Source: Kribbella caucasensis
GTDB taxonomy: Bacteria > Actinomycetota > Actinomycetes > Propionibacteriales > Kribbellaceae
Length of the DNA: 64,000 nucleotides
Assembly (NCBI RefSeq): GCF_004361855.1
Contig: NZ_SNWQ01000002.1
Location: 496,001 to 560,000 of the forward strand
Reading direction: 5' to 3'
Below, piece after piece: positions 1 through 7,853 of this stretch. Both the position numbers and the translations under genes were made by a program. Position 1 is the stretch's first letter. Each line of letters begins with the position of its first letter. The notes under the pieces were generated by a model, which was given only the letters and a program-made list of their open reading frames with translations, did no database searches and was not told the DNA's origin.

Positions 1-822
1 ACGCCGTACTACCTGAAGCGCTACTGGCGGTTCGCCTGGTTCAAGCTCCGGCATCGCCACGTCGTCACCGAGGGATTCGTCTTCCTCGGCAAGAAGCTGG
101 AGATCGTCGCCCGGCCGGGACACGGCCGGATCATCCTCGGCAAGTGGGTGCATCTCGGCGACGAGACCCGGCTGCGCGCGCACGAGGGAACGCTGCGGAT
201 CGGCGACAAGGTGGTGTTCGCCCGCGACGTCACGGTGAACTGCTACCTGGACGTCGAGATCGGCGCGTCCACGCTGATCGCCGACTGGACCTACATCTGC
301 GACTTCGACCACAAGACCGAGGATCTGGACCTGCCGATCAAGGACCAGGGCCTGGTGAAGTCCCCGGTCCGGATCGGCCCGAACTGCTGGCTGGCCACCA
401 AGGTCACCGTGACGCGGGGAACCGATATCGGTCGCGGCGCGGTGATCGGCGCGAACAGCGTTGCCCGTGGCAACATTCCTGAGTACGCCGTGGCGGCCGG
501 GGTGCCGGCCGTCGTGGTGGGCGACCGGGCCGCCCGGTACGCCGCGGACGCGGAGCGCCGGGCCTACCTGGCCGGTCTCGCGAACGCGAACGAGCAGGCG
601 GCCGCCAGACTCCGCGCGGGAGCGCGCGCAGTACCGGCGGTGGAGGACGCAGTACCGGCCTTGGAAGACGAAGTGCAGGCGGTGGAAGACGCGGTACCGG
701 CGGTGGGTAGCGAAGCTCCTACTGGCGGTGATAAGCCAGATGCGGTCGAGGACTTCTCAAGTTACTCGCCAGTCGGGCAGTATGTCCCGGAAGTCGTCGG
801 AGAGGAGACCAAGCGTGGCTGA
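1..822 (+). CDS. Acyltransferase, left-handed beta-helix (LbH/hexapeptide) family, 5' end missing
   Basis: The reading frame is open from the first base, so the N terminus lies outside the window. The visible 273 residues contain hexapeptide-type turns such as IGDKVVFARDVTVN and IGRGAVIGANSVARGNIPEYAVAAGVPA, the signature of trimeric left-handed beta-helix O-acetyl/acyltransferases of the WbbJ/maltose-acetyltransferase type. Such enzymes acetylate sugars or glycan precursors in the cytoplasm; the substrate cannot be read here. The IPEYAVAAGVPA ending is the usual last helix coil. After it comes an unusual acidic tail with four heptad-like repeats and no counterpart in the family. The stop overlaps the GTG of the next gene by eight bases, so the two are probably co-transcribed. 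Confidence 0.8.
   Translation, partial: TPYYLKRYWRFAWFKLRHRHVVTEGFVFLGKKLEIVARPGHGRIILGKWVHLGDETRLRAHEGTLRIGDKVVFARDVTVNCYLDVEIGASTLIADWTYICDFDHKTEDLDLPIKDQGLVKSPVRIGPNCWLATKVTVTRGTDIGRGAVIGANSVARGNIPEYAVAAGVPAVVVGDRAARYAADAERRAYLAGLANANEQAAARLRAGARAVPAVEDAVPALEDEVQAVEDAVPAVGSEAPTGGDKPDAVEDFSSYSPVGQYVPEVVGEETKRG
628..711 (+). repeat. Four tandem 21 bp units encoding a seven-residue acidic repeat
   Basis: Four in-frame 21 bp units (628, 649, 670, 691) encode AVPAVED, AVPALED, EVQAVED and AVPAVGS in the C-terminal tail of the acyltransferase. The units differ mainly at synonymous or conservative sites, which indicates expansion by slippage followed by divergence. The tail lies outside the catalytic beta-helix. 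Confidence 0.75.
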
Positions 823-1840
823 CCAGGCGCGGCTGCCCTCCAGGGCCGCGGATGTTGTGTCCGCGCTCGACCAGGCAGCCACCGACGGCTCGATCACGCA
901 GGCGCGCCACCGGGTGATCGATCCGGTGCCGACCGTGACGGACACCCCGGAGCTGGATAGGTTGGACGGTACCGGCCCTGCACCGGGGGGCTTCGCCGGC
1001 GTACGGCGCAGGTTGTCGCCCCGGCCGGTTCCGGGCAGCAGACGCAAGCGGTCGCCGGCACCCGGTCAGGTGATTGAGGACAATGCCGCCGAAGTACGGG
1101 CGACTGAAGACGGGCATGTGGCGGACGAGGAACCGACCCCGGCTGAGGAGATGGACGACGTGGGTACTCACGACGACAAGGCGGCGAAGGCCACCGATGC
1201 CGAGCAGACACCGGTCGGCGCCGAGGAGACGCCGGCCGGCGGCCGCAGTACGACGGCCACCAAGCCGCGGACCGCGGCCGAGATCGTCGCCGAGCAGAAG
1301 GCCCGGGAGAAGGCGGCAGCCGAGAAGGCCGCTACCGACAAAGCTGGGGCCGGCAAGGTGGGCGACGAGACCGCGGTGACCAAATCCGTGGTCCGCGAGC
1401 CGGCCGCGACAGGTGCTGCGGGCAACAACCCGCCGTCGGGCAATCCGCTGGCGGCGGCCAAGGCGGCGCGGGCCGGCGGCAACAGTCCGGGCGGCAAGGG
1501 TGCCGCGGGCAAGGGGTCAGGCAAGGGTCAGGCCGCGCTGTCGCGGGTCGGGTCCGGTGTGAAGCGCTTCCGGAACCTGATCGCCTCGCTGGTCTGGCTG
1601 CTCGCCGTTGTCGCGGCCGCGGTGCTCGCGCTGGGCGCGCTGTTCACCGCGCTGGACCAGACCAACCAGAGCAACGAGATCGTCGAGTGGGTGCTTGCCC
1701 GCGGCCACGACCTGGTGGGGCCGTTCAAGGACCTGTTCCGGTTGGAGACCGCGAAGAACACCCTGCTGGTGAACTGGGGCATCGCGGCCCTGGTCTACCT
1801 GATCGCAGGCAAGATCGTGGAGCGCTTCGTCCGGCCCTGA
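815..1840 (+). CDS. Ala/Pro/Lys-rich protein with two C-terminal membrane segments
   Basis: I chose the GTG at 815 because a GGAGAGGAG ribosome-binding site precedes it and it overlaps the upstream stop; the frame stays open further upstream but there only shadows the acyltransferase. The 341-residue product has a long disordered, charged N-terminal two thirds, including an Ala/Lys/Glu stretch likely to be helical near residues 150-190 (KAREKAAAEKAATDKA). Hydrophobic segments follow at about 254-277 and 316-337, separated by a short soluble loop. No catalytic motif is recognised. Coupling to the acyltransferase suggests a role in the same envelope or glycan locus; function unknown. Confidence 0.7.
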   Translation: MADQARLPSRAADVVSALDQAATDGSITQARHRVIDPVPTVTDTPELDRLDGTGPAPGGFAGVRRRLSPRPVPGSRRKRSPAPGQVIEDNAAEVRATEDGHVADEEPTPAEEMDDVGTHDDKAAKATDAEQTPVGAEETPAGGRSTTATKPRTAAEIVAEQKAREKAAAEKAATDKAGAGKVGDETAVTKSVVREPAATGAAGNNPPSGNPLAAAKAARAGGNSPGGKGAAGKGSGKGQAALSRVGSGVKRFRNLIASLVWLLAVVAAAVLALGALFTALDQTNQSNEIVEWVLARGHDLVGPFKDLFRLETAKNTLLVNWGIAALVYLIAGKIVERFVRP

Positions 1841-1852
1841 TCGGCCGGCTGC

Positions 1853-3115
1853 CTACGGCAACGGCAGGAAGGCAAGCCGCTCGTGTACCTCACCACCGAT
1901 GTGGGTGGTGTCGGAGCCGACCCAGAGACCGGTTGAGGTGAGCAGCAGGTCGTACCCACCGATGCCGCGGTCCTTGGTCGGGTTCCACGAGTAGGCGAGG
2001 CCGCTGTGCGGGTTGAGGGCGGCGATCCCTGGCCGGCTGACCGCGCCGGGCCCGGGGGAGTTGTTACCGCCCGGGTTGTTCATCCAGCGCTGATGCCCCT
2101 GCACGTAGACGGCCGCGCGGGTGACCTGCACCGACAGCAAGGTGTCGCCGCCGGTGTAGTTCGCCCAGACCGGGTACGTCGTGCGCGAGTCGTTGGTGTT
2201 CCAGCGGCTCGCGGAGTCGCAGAGCAGGTTCCTGTTGTTCGGGGAGGTGCCGCCGGTGGTGACGATGACGAAGTACGTGCCGTCGTGGGAGAAGTCGATG
2301 TCGCGGGTGTACGTCGGCGTCGCGCTCCAGCAGGCGTTGTCGAACAGCGTCGAGTACCAGCCGCTCGTCCATGTCCCACTCGTGCCGAGGTGGATCATCG
2401 CCGCCTGCCGCCGGGGCTGGCCGCCGACCGAGGTGAAGGTGCCGACGATCGCTAGCCGGGTGCCGGCCGGGTTCACCGCGAACCGGAACACCTTGGTCTG
2501 GCCGGCGGTCGAGCCGCCGGGCGCCCCGGTGATCGCAAGTTTGAGGTAGCCGGTGTCGCCACCGGTCGCCGGGTTCACGGCGATCAGCTTCTTGCTGAAC
2601 GTGCCGCCGAGGATGAGCCGGCCCTTCACCAGCGCCATGTCCGTGACCGAGCCGGTCAGCCGGGCGTTGAAGGCCGGGTCGACGGCGCCGGTGTACGGGT
2701 TCAGCTTGACCACGCCGGTCCGGGCGAAGCCGTTGACGGAGTTGAATTTGCCACCGACCCACAGCGACCTGCCGTCCGTGGCCAGCGCCCAGACTTCGGA
2801 GTTGAAGGTGGCCTTGAACCCGGTCAGGCCACCGGTCAGCGGGTTGAAGCCGAACAACCGGTTGCGGGCGATGGTGCCGGAGTTGTTGTACGGCTTCACC
2901 GAGCTGAACTGGCCGCCGGCGAACATGATGCCGCCCAACTGCAGCATCTTGTAGACCGCGCCGTCCTGGACCCGCGGCGTCAGGTCCGACGGGTTCGGCG
3001 AGACGACGACGTTGTGCGAGATCGGCGAGCCCGCTGCCGGGCGGGTGAGGAATCCGGCCACTCCCACCCCGGCGGTGGTGACGACGGCTGCCAGTGCCAC
3101 GACAAGCTTTTTCAT
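1853..3115 (-). CDS. Secreted delta-60-repeat (DUF5122) beta-propeller protein
   Basis: The start is the ATG at 3115 (MKKLVVALAAVV), which opens a clear Sec signal peptide of about 28 residues; the longer upstream frame is Arg-rich and spurious. The mature part of about 390 residues contains recurring blade motifs (MFAGGQFSSV, LWVGGKFNSVNG, LILGGTFSKK, IVGTFTSVGG) typical of delta-60/DUF5122 propellers. These are exported repeat proteins of mostly unknown role that may bind carbohydrate or surface partners. No catalytic residues are evident. The gene converges on the membrane-protein gene, whose stop is only 12 bp away, and lies downstream of the methyltransferase on the same strand with 164 bp between them. 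Confidence 0.8.
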   Translation of the reverse strand: MKKLVVALAAVVTTAGVGVAGFLTRPAAGSPISHNVVVSPNPSDLTPRVQDGAVYKMLQLGGIMFAGGQFSSVKPYNNSGTIARNRLFGFNPLTGGLTGFKATFNSEVWALATDGRSLWVGGKFNSVNGFARTGVVKLNPYTGAVDPAFNARLTGSVTDMALVKGRLILGGTFSKKLIAVNPATGGDTGYLKLAITGAPGGSTAGQTKVFRFAVNPAGTRLAIVGTFTSVGGQPRRQAAMIHLGTSGTWTSGWYSTLFDNACWSATPTYTRDIDFSHDGTYFVIVTTGGTSPNNRNLLCDSASRWNTNDSRTTYPVWANYTGGDTLLSVQVTRAAVYVQGHQRWMNNPGGNNSPGPGAVSRPGIAALNPHSGLAYSWNPTKDRGIGGYDLLLTSTGLWVGSDTTHIGGEVHERLAFLPLP

Positions 3116-3279
3116 GATGAACGTCCCCCCAGCACGGTCATTCCCGGCTGTGACGTGGCGGCCGAGCGGCCGCCAGATGTGGCGAGGACTCTGGCACAAT
3201 TTCGTGGGGAGGAGAAGACACAGAGCGTGGAATTCCGCAGGTTTTTCTGGAAGGTTATCTCCCCTGCGCGCACATCCGG

Positions 3280-4059
3280 TCACGTTCCGTGATAAGGAGC
3301 CTTCCGTCCGACGAGGAGCAGGTCCAGCGAGTCGGCGGTCCCGGCCGGGTCCGAGTCCTCGATGGTGAAGTCGGCGGCGGTCACCGAGCGGACCAGGTCG
3401 GCCAGCGCCGGATCCCAGTGCTCGTGGTCGGTCGCGAGCTGGGCGTCGACGCAGTCGCCGTACTCCTGCTCCCAGGCGGTCAGGCGCGGACCGTGCCGAA
3501 GGCCCGCAGTACGGACGATCGTCAGTTCGGCGCCGACCAGGTCGGCCAGTTCGGGGCCGGTCAGCTCGCGGGTGTGGTACCAGTTGCCGGGCGGAAAGGT
3601 CAGCCGGTTCGGGGTGGTCAGGATCAGCACGCCGTCCGGTTTGAGGATCCGGCGGCACTCGGCGACGAACCGCGGTTGCTCCCAGAGGTGCTCGATCGTC
3701 TGCAACGACGTGACCAGCTCGAAGGTGTCGTCGGCGAATCCGGTCTGGACGAGATTGCCCTGCACCACATTGACCTGTGGATAAACCTTGGCGAGCCGCC
3801 GAATCGTCGTACCTTCATAGTCGAGACCGACCACGGAGTCCGCCCCGGCCAGGCGGAGCAGTTCCGCGCCGTAGCCCTCGCCGCAGCCGGCGTCGAGGAC
3901 CCGGCCGGTCGGCTTCCGGGTGGCCGTGATCCAGTGATAGGCAGCCTCGTGGCGGGCGAACCAATAGTTCTCGTGCCAGATCCCGGGCGCTGTTCTCTCG
4001 CCTGTTAGCTCCATGACCTGCGGAAACGCGGCCTCGTGGCTCTCCATCACGGATAGCAT
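3280..4059 (-). CDS. Class I SAM-dependent methyltransferase with an element-supplied 5' end
   Basis: The 259-residue product is a class I methyltransferase: motif I is VLDAGCGEGYG (residues 54-64), the acidic end of strand beta-2 is GLDYEG, and the post-motif region TPNRLTFPPGNWYHTREL resembles UbiE/Coq5-type small-molecule or glycan methyltransferases. The substrate is unknown. Residues 18-33 (LTGERTAPGIWHENYW) are encoded largely by the 39 bp att core. The chromosome beyond attR retains a different 5' end ending in the same residues, so residues 1-17 here derive from the integrated element. The ATG at 4059 is only 30 bp from the divergent integrase start, so the gene is now probably driven by element promoter sequence. 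ATG 4047 is an alternative start. Confidence 0.85.
   Translation of the reverse strand: MLSVMESHEAAFPQVMELTGERTAPGIWHENYWFARHEAAYHWITATRKPTGRVLDAGCGEGYGAELLRLAGADSVVGLDYEGTTIRRLAKVYPQVNVVQGNLVQTGFADDTFELVTSLQTIEHLWEQPRFVAECRRILKPDGVLILTTPNRLTFPPGNWYHTRELTGPELADLVGAELTIVRTAGLRHGPRLTAWEQEYGDCVDAQLATDHEHWDPALADLVRSVTAADFTIEDSDPAGTADSLDLLLVGRKAPYHGT
3961..3999. repeat. attL core, 39 bp direct repeat inside the methyltransferase gene
   Basis: This stretch (CCAATAGTTCTCG at its left end, GCGCTGTTCTCTC at its right end) is identical to 13421-13459. Outside the core, the element side (4000-4010) still matches the attR-side host sequence at 8 of 11 bases, with synonymous codon differences (CTA ACA GGC against CTC ACC GGT for Leu-Thr-Gly). 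This is what one expects if the element carries a diverged copy of the host gene's 5' coding sequence. Confidence 0.92.
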
Positions 4060-4086
4060 AAAGGATGCTCGCGGGATAACCTAGGC
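4054..4086. promoter_or_regulatory. Putative overlapping divergent promoters, integrase versus methyltransferase
   Basis: Only 30 bp separate the two divergent start codons. On the plus strand TAGCAT (4054-4059) fits an actinobacterial -10 (TANNNT) ahead of the integrase GTG. On the minus strand TAGGTT (4084-4079) could serve the methyltransferase. The 12-mer TAGCATAAAGGA recurs at 5295-5306. No convincing -35 boxes are visible, so this is inference. Confidence 0.35.
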
Positions 4087-4089
4087 CTC

Positions 4090-4992
4090 GTGGCAGAACA
4101 TCTGGACGACCTCGCCGCCTCCTGGGTGCGAGACCTGAAGGCCGCCGACAGGTCGCCGAAGACGATCAAGCAGTACATGCTGGCCGTGAACCAGTTCCGG
4201 GACTGGCTCGTCGCGCACGACCGCCCGGCGACCGCCGAGTCGATGACGAAGTACGCCATCGCGACCTGGCTCGGCGACCTGGCCGACCTCGGCCGTGAGC
4301 CTGCGACCCTGCAGATCCGCTTCAAGGGGCTGCACCGGTTCATCCTCTGGCTCGTCGCCGAGGAGGAGCTCGGCCGCGACCCGATGGCAGGCCTGCAGCC
4401 CGCCACGGTGAAGCCCAAGCCGGTGCCGATCATCGACGACGCCGACGTGGCGAAGCTGTTCCGCACCTGCGAGGGCAAGGAGTTCACCGAACGGCGCGAC
4501 CAGGCGATCCTGCGGGTGCTGTTCGACTGCGGGATCCGGATCAGCGAGTGCGCCGGCCTCGAGATCGGAGACGTGGACCTGAAGCACCACGACGTCGTGC
4601 ACGTCCACGGGAAAGGCGACATCGACCGCGCGGTGCCGTTCGGCGCCAAGACCGGCCGCGCGCTGGACCGCTACCTGAGGGCGCGCCGGGACCACCGGCT
4701 CGCCAACACCACGGACGCTCTGTGGCTGGGTATCCGCGGCGGCCTCACCGACGACGGTGTCGAGTACGCCCTGAAGAAGCGAGCCCGCGAAGCTGGACTT
4801 GAGCACATCCACGCACACCAATTCCGGCACGGCTTCGCCCACAGATGGCTGCTGGCCGGTGGGCAGGAACGCGACCTGAAGAGGCTTGCGGGGTGGCGCT
4901 CCGACGCGATGCTCGAGCGCTACGGCAACTCCGCGGCCGACGAGCGAGCCCGTGAGGCATTCAAGCGGATGCGGTTGGGGGACAGGCTGTGA
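4090..4992 (+). CDS. int: Tyrosine recombinase / phage integrase (XerC/D-like)
   Basis: The 300-residue product has the SAM-like N-terminal DNA-binding domain (about residues 5-95) and a C-terminal catalytic domain. The full active-site set is visible: Arg150 (GIRISE), Lys175 (HGKGD), His243 and Arg246 (HQFRHG), Trp269 in the His/Trp position (GWRSD) and the nucleophile Tyr278 (MLERYG). Length and motifs match short XerD-like integrases of actinobacterial mobile elements. It should catalyse recombination between the element's attP and the 39 bp attB inside the methyltransferase gene. The GTG at 4090 was chosen because MAEHLDD follows directly; it is the first gene inside attL. No excisionase gene was recognised next to it. 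Confidence 0.95.
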   Translation: MAEHLDDLAASWVRDLKAADRSPKTIKQYMLAVNQFRDWLVAHDRPATAESMTKYAIATWLGDLADLGREPATLQIRFKGLHRFILWLVAEEELGRDPMAGLQPATVKPKPVPIIDDADVAKLFRTCEGKEFTERRDQAILRVLFDCGIRISECAGLEIGDVDLKHHDVVHVHGKGDIDRAVPFGAKTGRALDRYLRARRDHRLANTTDALWLGIRGGLTDDGVEYALKKRAREAGLEHIHAHQFRHGFAHRWLLAGGQERDLKRLAGWRSDAMLERYGNSAADERAREAFKRMRLGDRL

Positions 4993-5297
4993 AGCCGTAC
5001 TACTGCGCGCGGAACAAGCACCTGCTCGTTCAGATGGTCGCGGTGGACGGCGAGCCCGCTGTTGAAGCGCGGACCGTGGCGCTGACCCCAGCCGGGATCG
5101 TCATCAACACCACCACGTTCACGGCCGCCGACCTCGATGACTACTCGGGGCTGACCACGGTGGTCAGCTGCCCGTGCGGACAGCCGGAGTCCGTCGATCT
5201 CGTGGCGTTCCGGCGCGGTGAGCCAGTACAGCGCCGGCGGCCGCTCAGACGGGGGTCGCACGGCGTGTCACACGACCGCCGTCGTAAAGCCTTGTAG
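4989..5297 (+). CDS. Small element protein with CxC motif, unknown function
   Basis: GTG 4989 overlaps the integrase stop (GTGA), so translation is coupled. The 102-residue product opens MKPYYCARNKHLL and contains SCPCGQPESVDLVAF, three cysteines that could bind a metal with help from a histidine. The C terminus is Arg-rich. I do not recognise the family. Its position after the integrase suggests an early or accessory gene of the element. Confidence 0.6.
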   Translation: MKPYYCARNKHLLVQMVAVDGEPAVEARTVALTPAGIVINTTTFTAADLDDYSGLTTVVSCPCGQPESVDLVAFRRGEPVQRRRPLRRGSHGVSHDRRRKAL

Positions 5298-5306
5298 CAT
5301 AAAGGA
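5295..5306 (+). promoter_or_regulatory. Second copy of the 12-mer TAGCATAAAGGA, putative -10 region
   Basis: The same 12 bases stand at 4054-4065 ahead of the integrase. Here they start at the last bases of the preceding gene, about 75 bp before the ATG at 5380. TAGCAT fits the TANNNT -10 pattern. Two identical copies in front of two transcription-unit starts suggest a shared element promoter, but no -35 is clear. Confidence 0.35.
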
Positions 5307-5379
5307 ACGGCCTCGCCGGCAATGGCGGAAGTCCGCTCACCTGGGCAAAGAGCGACGACCCGAACAGGGGTACGTCGCC

Positions 5380-5700
5380 ATGCCAGCAAGAACACCCGAG
5401 GAACGCTCGCTAGTCGCGCGCATCGCGTCCGCCGAACGCTGGGGCAGGACGCCCGACCGGACTGCAGCCACCGCACCCGCCCGCGCCGGTCTCCGGGCCA
5501 AATTCGCCCGCGAGGTCGACCCTGACGGCACCCTCGACCCCGCCGAGGTGGATCGCCGCGTCGATCAACTGCACCGCGCGCACATGCTGCGCATGACCTT
5601 GAAGGCGAAGGCTGCTCGCCGGCAGGCCCGCGAGCTCACCGCCCAGGCTGAAGCCGCAGAGACCGAGCTCGAGGCGGCGGGTGGACCCGATGCTGCCTGA
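5380..5700 (+). CDS. Small helical element protein, unknown function
   Basis: ATG 5380 is preceded by an AGGGG-type site; the frame is open further upstream but non-conserved in character. The 106-residue product is rich in Ala, Arg and Glu and predicted to be largely helical (MTLKAKAARRQARELTAQA then AEAAETELEAAGG), possibly coiled coil near the C terminus. The segment DPAEVDRRVDQLHRAHM resembles small phage proteins found beside replication genes, but I assign no function. It overlaps the next gene by about 20 bases, so the two are co-expressed. Confidence 0.55.
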   Translation: MPARTPEERSLVARIASAERWGRTPDRTAATAPARAGLRAKFAREVDPDGTLDPAEVDRRVDQLHRAHMLRMTLKAKAARRQARELTAQAEAAETELEAAGGPDAA

Positions 5701-5989
5701 CACACGAGAAAGCCGCCCGGACGGGGACCAGGCGGCTTCCAGGAGCGACGGCGAGAAGCTCAAGTCCACTCTAACCCCACTCGGTGGACTAGATGCCGTA
5801 GCAGCCGCCGTTGATGGCGCGTTCGTCGTCGTGGTCGAGACGACCGGAGGCAAGTACCGGCGCCGCTGCTTCCTGACCGCGGCATCCGCCGAACGCGCGG
5901 CCGGTAGAGCCACTGAGCGTGGCGAGAACGCAACGGTGTACCTCGCCGAGCTGAAGCCCCTGTGGAAGCTCCGCGGCGGTGTCGGGTGA
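5681..5989 (+). CDS. Small element protein, unknown function
   Basis: The GTG at 5681 overlaps the end of the previous gene; ATG 5690 in the same frame is an alternative start. The product of about 102 residues has a central part (AVDGAFVVVVETTGGKYRRRCFLTAASAE split by short turns) that looks like a small alpha/beta domain and ends LKPLWKLRGGVG. Its stop overlaps the GTG of the CHC2-like gene. Tight coupling places it in the element's replication operon; no family was recognised. Confidence 0.55.
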   Translation: MDPMLPDTRESRPDGDQAASRSDGEKLKSTLTPLGGLDAVAAAVDGAFVVVVETTGGKYRRRCFLTAASAERAAGRATERGENATVYLAELKPLWKLRGGVG

Positions 5990-6432
5990 GCGCATACGAC
6001 AACATCACTGACGCGCTCCGTACCGCGGGAATGAAGGTTACCGAGTCATCGAACGGTGCGCGGTCCCAGTGCCCGTCGCACGGTTCCCGCGGCCTGAGCC
6101 TTGCTGTACGTGAGAACCCGCGGAACCCAGACGGACCGCTGCACGTGACGTGCTTCGCCGGCTGCGAGACCGAGGCTGTCCTGGCCGAGCTCGGGTTGGG
6201 CTTGCGCGATCTGTACGACAGTTCGCGAACTGTCCACCGCCGTGGACAATCTCGACCCCGGCGGAAGCCGTCGCCATGGGACGCGCTCGGTGACCCCGAC
6301 CACTTCGCCAGTCGATGCCTGCAGCAAGAAAAGCTCGAGGCGTCGCCTGAGTATCAGCAGCACCTGCGGGATCTCGCCGAGTGGGCGAAGCCTCGACCCG
6401 GTGACTACATCGGCCGATCGGGGGTGGCGTGA
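5986..6432 (+). CDS. CHC2-like zinc-binding protein, primase zinc-domain relative
   Basis: GTG 5986 overlaps the upstream stop and the gene's own stop overlaps the DUF3631 start (GTGATG). In the 148-residue product CPSH (near residue 26) and CFAGC (near residue 52) form a Cys/His, Cys/Cys quartet resembling the zinc domain of DnaG-type primases. It is followed by EAVLAELGLGLRDLYD, the usual sequence after such a domain in phage primase/helicase proteins. No TOPRIM or polymerase domain is present. It probably acts with the next gene product, giving a split primase: zinc-binding DNA-recognition subunit plus ATPase. Confidence 0.7.
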   Translation: MSAYDNITDALRTAGMKVTESSNGARSQCPSHGSRGLSLAVRENPRNPDGPLHVTCFAGCETEAVLAELGLGLRDLYDSSRTVHRRGQSRPRRKPSPWDALGDPDHFASRCLQQEKLEASPEYQQHLRDLAEWAKPRPGDYIGRSGVA

Positions 6433-7769
6433 TGGATCCCCAGAACCAGGAAGAGTTCGACGCGTACGTTGCCGAACTGCTGGCAACCGAAGCGACCGGT
6501 GCACAGCTGCTCGACGAGCTGCACGCGACGCTCACGCGGTACGTCGTCTTCCCATCAGCCGAGGCGGCCGACGCGGTGACCCTGTACGTGGCCGCCACCC
6601 ACGCACAGCCCGCGTGGGAGCACGCGACCCGGCTCGTGATCAAGTCGCCGATCAAGCGGTGTGGCAAGAGCCGTCTCCAAGAGATCATCGCCGAGACCTG
6701 CCACCGGCCACTGAGAACCGCGAACTGCTCCACCGCTGCTCTGGTCCGGTCGATCGGTGGTGACGACCCGCCAACGATCCTGCTCGACGAGGCGGACACC
6801 ATCTTCGGCGGGAAGAAGTCCAGCAAGGACGGCGTCGCCGAGGATCTGCGCGGGTTCATCAACGCTGGCCACTCCCGCGGTGTCCCGTACCTGCGCTGGG
6901 ACATGACCGCACGCCAACTCGAGGAGTGCCCGACCTTCGGCATGGCCGTGCTCGGCGGCATCGGCGACATGCCGGACACGATCGAGGACCGCGCAGTCAT
7001 CGTGTCCATGCGGCGGCGTGGACCCACCGAGACGGTGGCGCAGTTCCGGCGCCGCAACGTACCGGCGTTGCATGACCTGCAGAAGCGGCTGCACGAGTGG
7101 ATCCGTCCATGCGTAGAGAAGTTGGCCGCCACCGAACCGACCATGCCGGTACAGGACCGCGCAGCCGACACGTGGGAACCACTGGTCATCGTCGCCGAGC
7201 ACGCCCGCGGAGACTGGCCGGACCGCGCGCGCCGAGCCTGCCTGACCATGACCGGCGAACGGAACGCGGAGGATGACACCGCCGGAGAACGACTGCTCGC
7301 CGACCTGTACGACGTATGGGGTGACGAGGAATACCTGTTCACCACCACGGTTCTCGACCGGCTACAGAACATCGACGAAGCGCCCTGGGCCGACTGGTAC
7401 GGCAAGCCGTTGACCAACCGGGGGCTTGCTCATCTGCTGAAGCCGTACGGCATCCGCTCCCGAACGGTGCGAGAGCCGGCCGCGGTATCGACGGCCAAGG
7501 GGTACGCGCGCGCCGACCTGACCGATCCGTGGGGGCGGTACGTCACAAGCGTCACAGCGTCACAGACCGACGAATCCGCAGGTCAGCCCTGTGACGGACG
7601 TGTGACGGATGACGAATCCGCAAGCGTCACAAGCCCTGACCTGCGCAAACACCCCGATCGTGACGCTGTGACGGACGTGACGGACGAGCAAGTAGAACCC
7701 GCCATCGACTGCCCAGCCTGCGCGCGCTGGGGTATCGCCTGCTACGAGCACGCCGGGGCGGCATCATGA
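6432..7769 (+). CDS. DUF3631 helicase/primase-like ATPase
   Basis: The 445-residue product shows a Walker A variant (SPIKRCGKSR, residues about 72-81) and Walker B (ILLDEAD, about 116-122). These are followed by FGGKKSSKDGVAEDLRGFIN and VLGGIGDMPDTIEDRAV, hallmarks of DUF3631 proteins found in phages, satellites and integrative elements and thought to help load or unwind DNA at the element's origin. The ATG at 6432 is used; GTG 6429 is in frame immediately before. From about residue 370 the protein becomes a low-complexity VTSVTAS/VTDVTDE linker that coincides with an iteron-like DNA array, then ends in CPACARWGIACYEHAG, a possible small zinc site. Confidence 0.85.
   Translation: MDPQNQEEFDAYVAELLATEATGAQLLDELHATLTRYVVFPSAEAADAVTLYVAATHAQPAWEHATRLVIKSPIKRCGKSRLQEIIAETCHRPLRTANCSTAALVRSIGGDDPPTILLDEADTIFGGKKSSKDGVAEDLRGFINAGHSRGVPYLRWDMTARQLEECPTFGMAVLGGIGDMPDTIEDRAVIVSMRRRGPTETVAQFRRRNVPALHDLQKRLHEWIRPCVEKLAATEPTMPVQDRAADTWEPLVIVAEHARGDWPDRARRACLTMTGERNAEDDTAGERLLADLYDVWGDEEYLFTTTVLDRLQNIDEAPWADWYGKPLTNRGLAHLLKPYGIRSRTVREPAAVSTAKGYARADLTDPWGRYVTSVTASQTDESAGQPCDGRVTDDESASVTSPDLRKHPDRDAVTDVTDEQVEPAIDCPACARWGIACYEHAGAAS
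7541..7682. repeat. Iteron-like array of nine GTGACG/CGTCAC hexamers, putative element origin
   Basis: CGTCAC occurs at 7541, 7550, 7558 and 7625, and its complement GTGACG at 7591, 7602, 7660, 7668 and 7677, giving nine copies in 142 bp in both orientations. Several extend to GTGACGGACG. GACGAATCCGCA also occurs twice (7570 and 7611). The array lies in the 3' end of the replication ATPase gene, a common place for origins of small replicating elements. Origin function is inferred. Confidence 0.5.
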
Positions 7770-7853
7770 CCCCGGTTCTTTGTGGGGCGGACAGCGGCGA
7801 AGCCTCCCGATCCTTCCTCGCTCTATCTATCAAGGAAAGGCGGAACGGTTCTC

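Noticed and set aside
461..814. Long upstream extension of the membrane protein gene (frame open from 461)
   Set aside because: It overlaps the acyltransferase in another frame and is Arg/Ser/Pro-rich; GTG 815 has a good ribosome-binding site and overlaps the upstream stop.
3116..3658. N-terminal extension of the beta-propeller protein
   Set aside because: The 180 extra residues are Arg/Pro-rich and overlap the methyltransferase gene; ATG 3115 opens a clear signal peptide.
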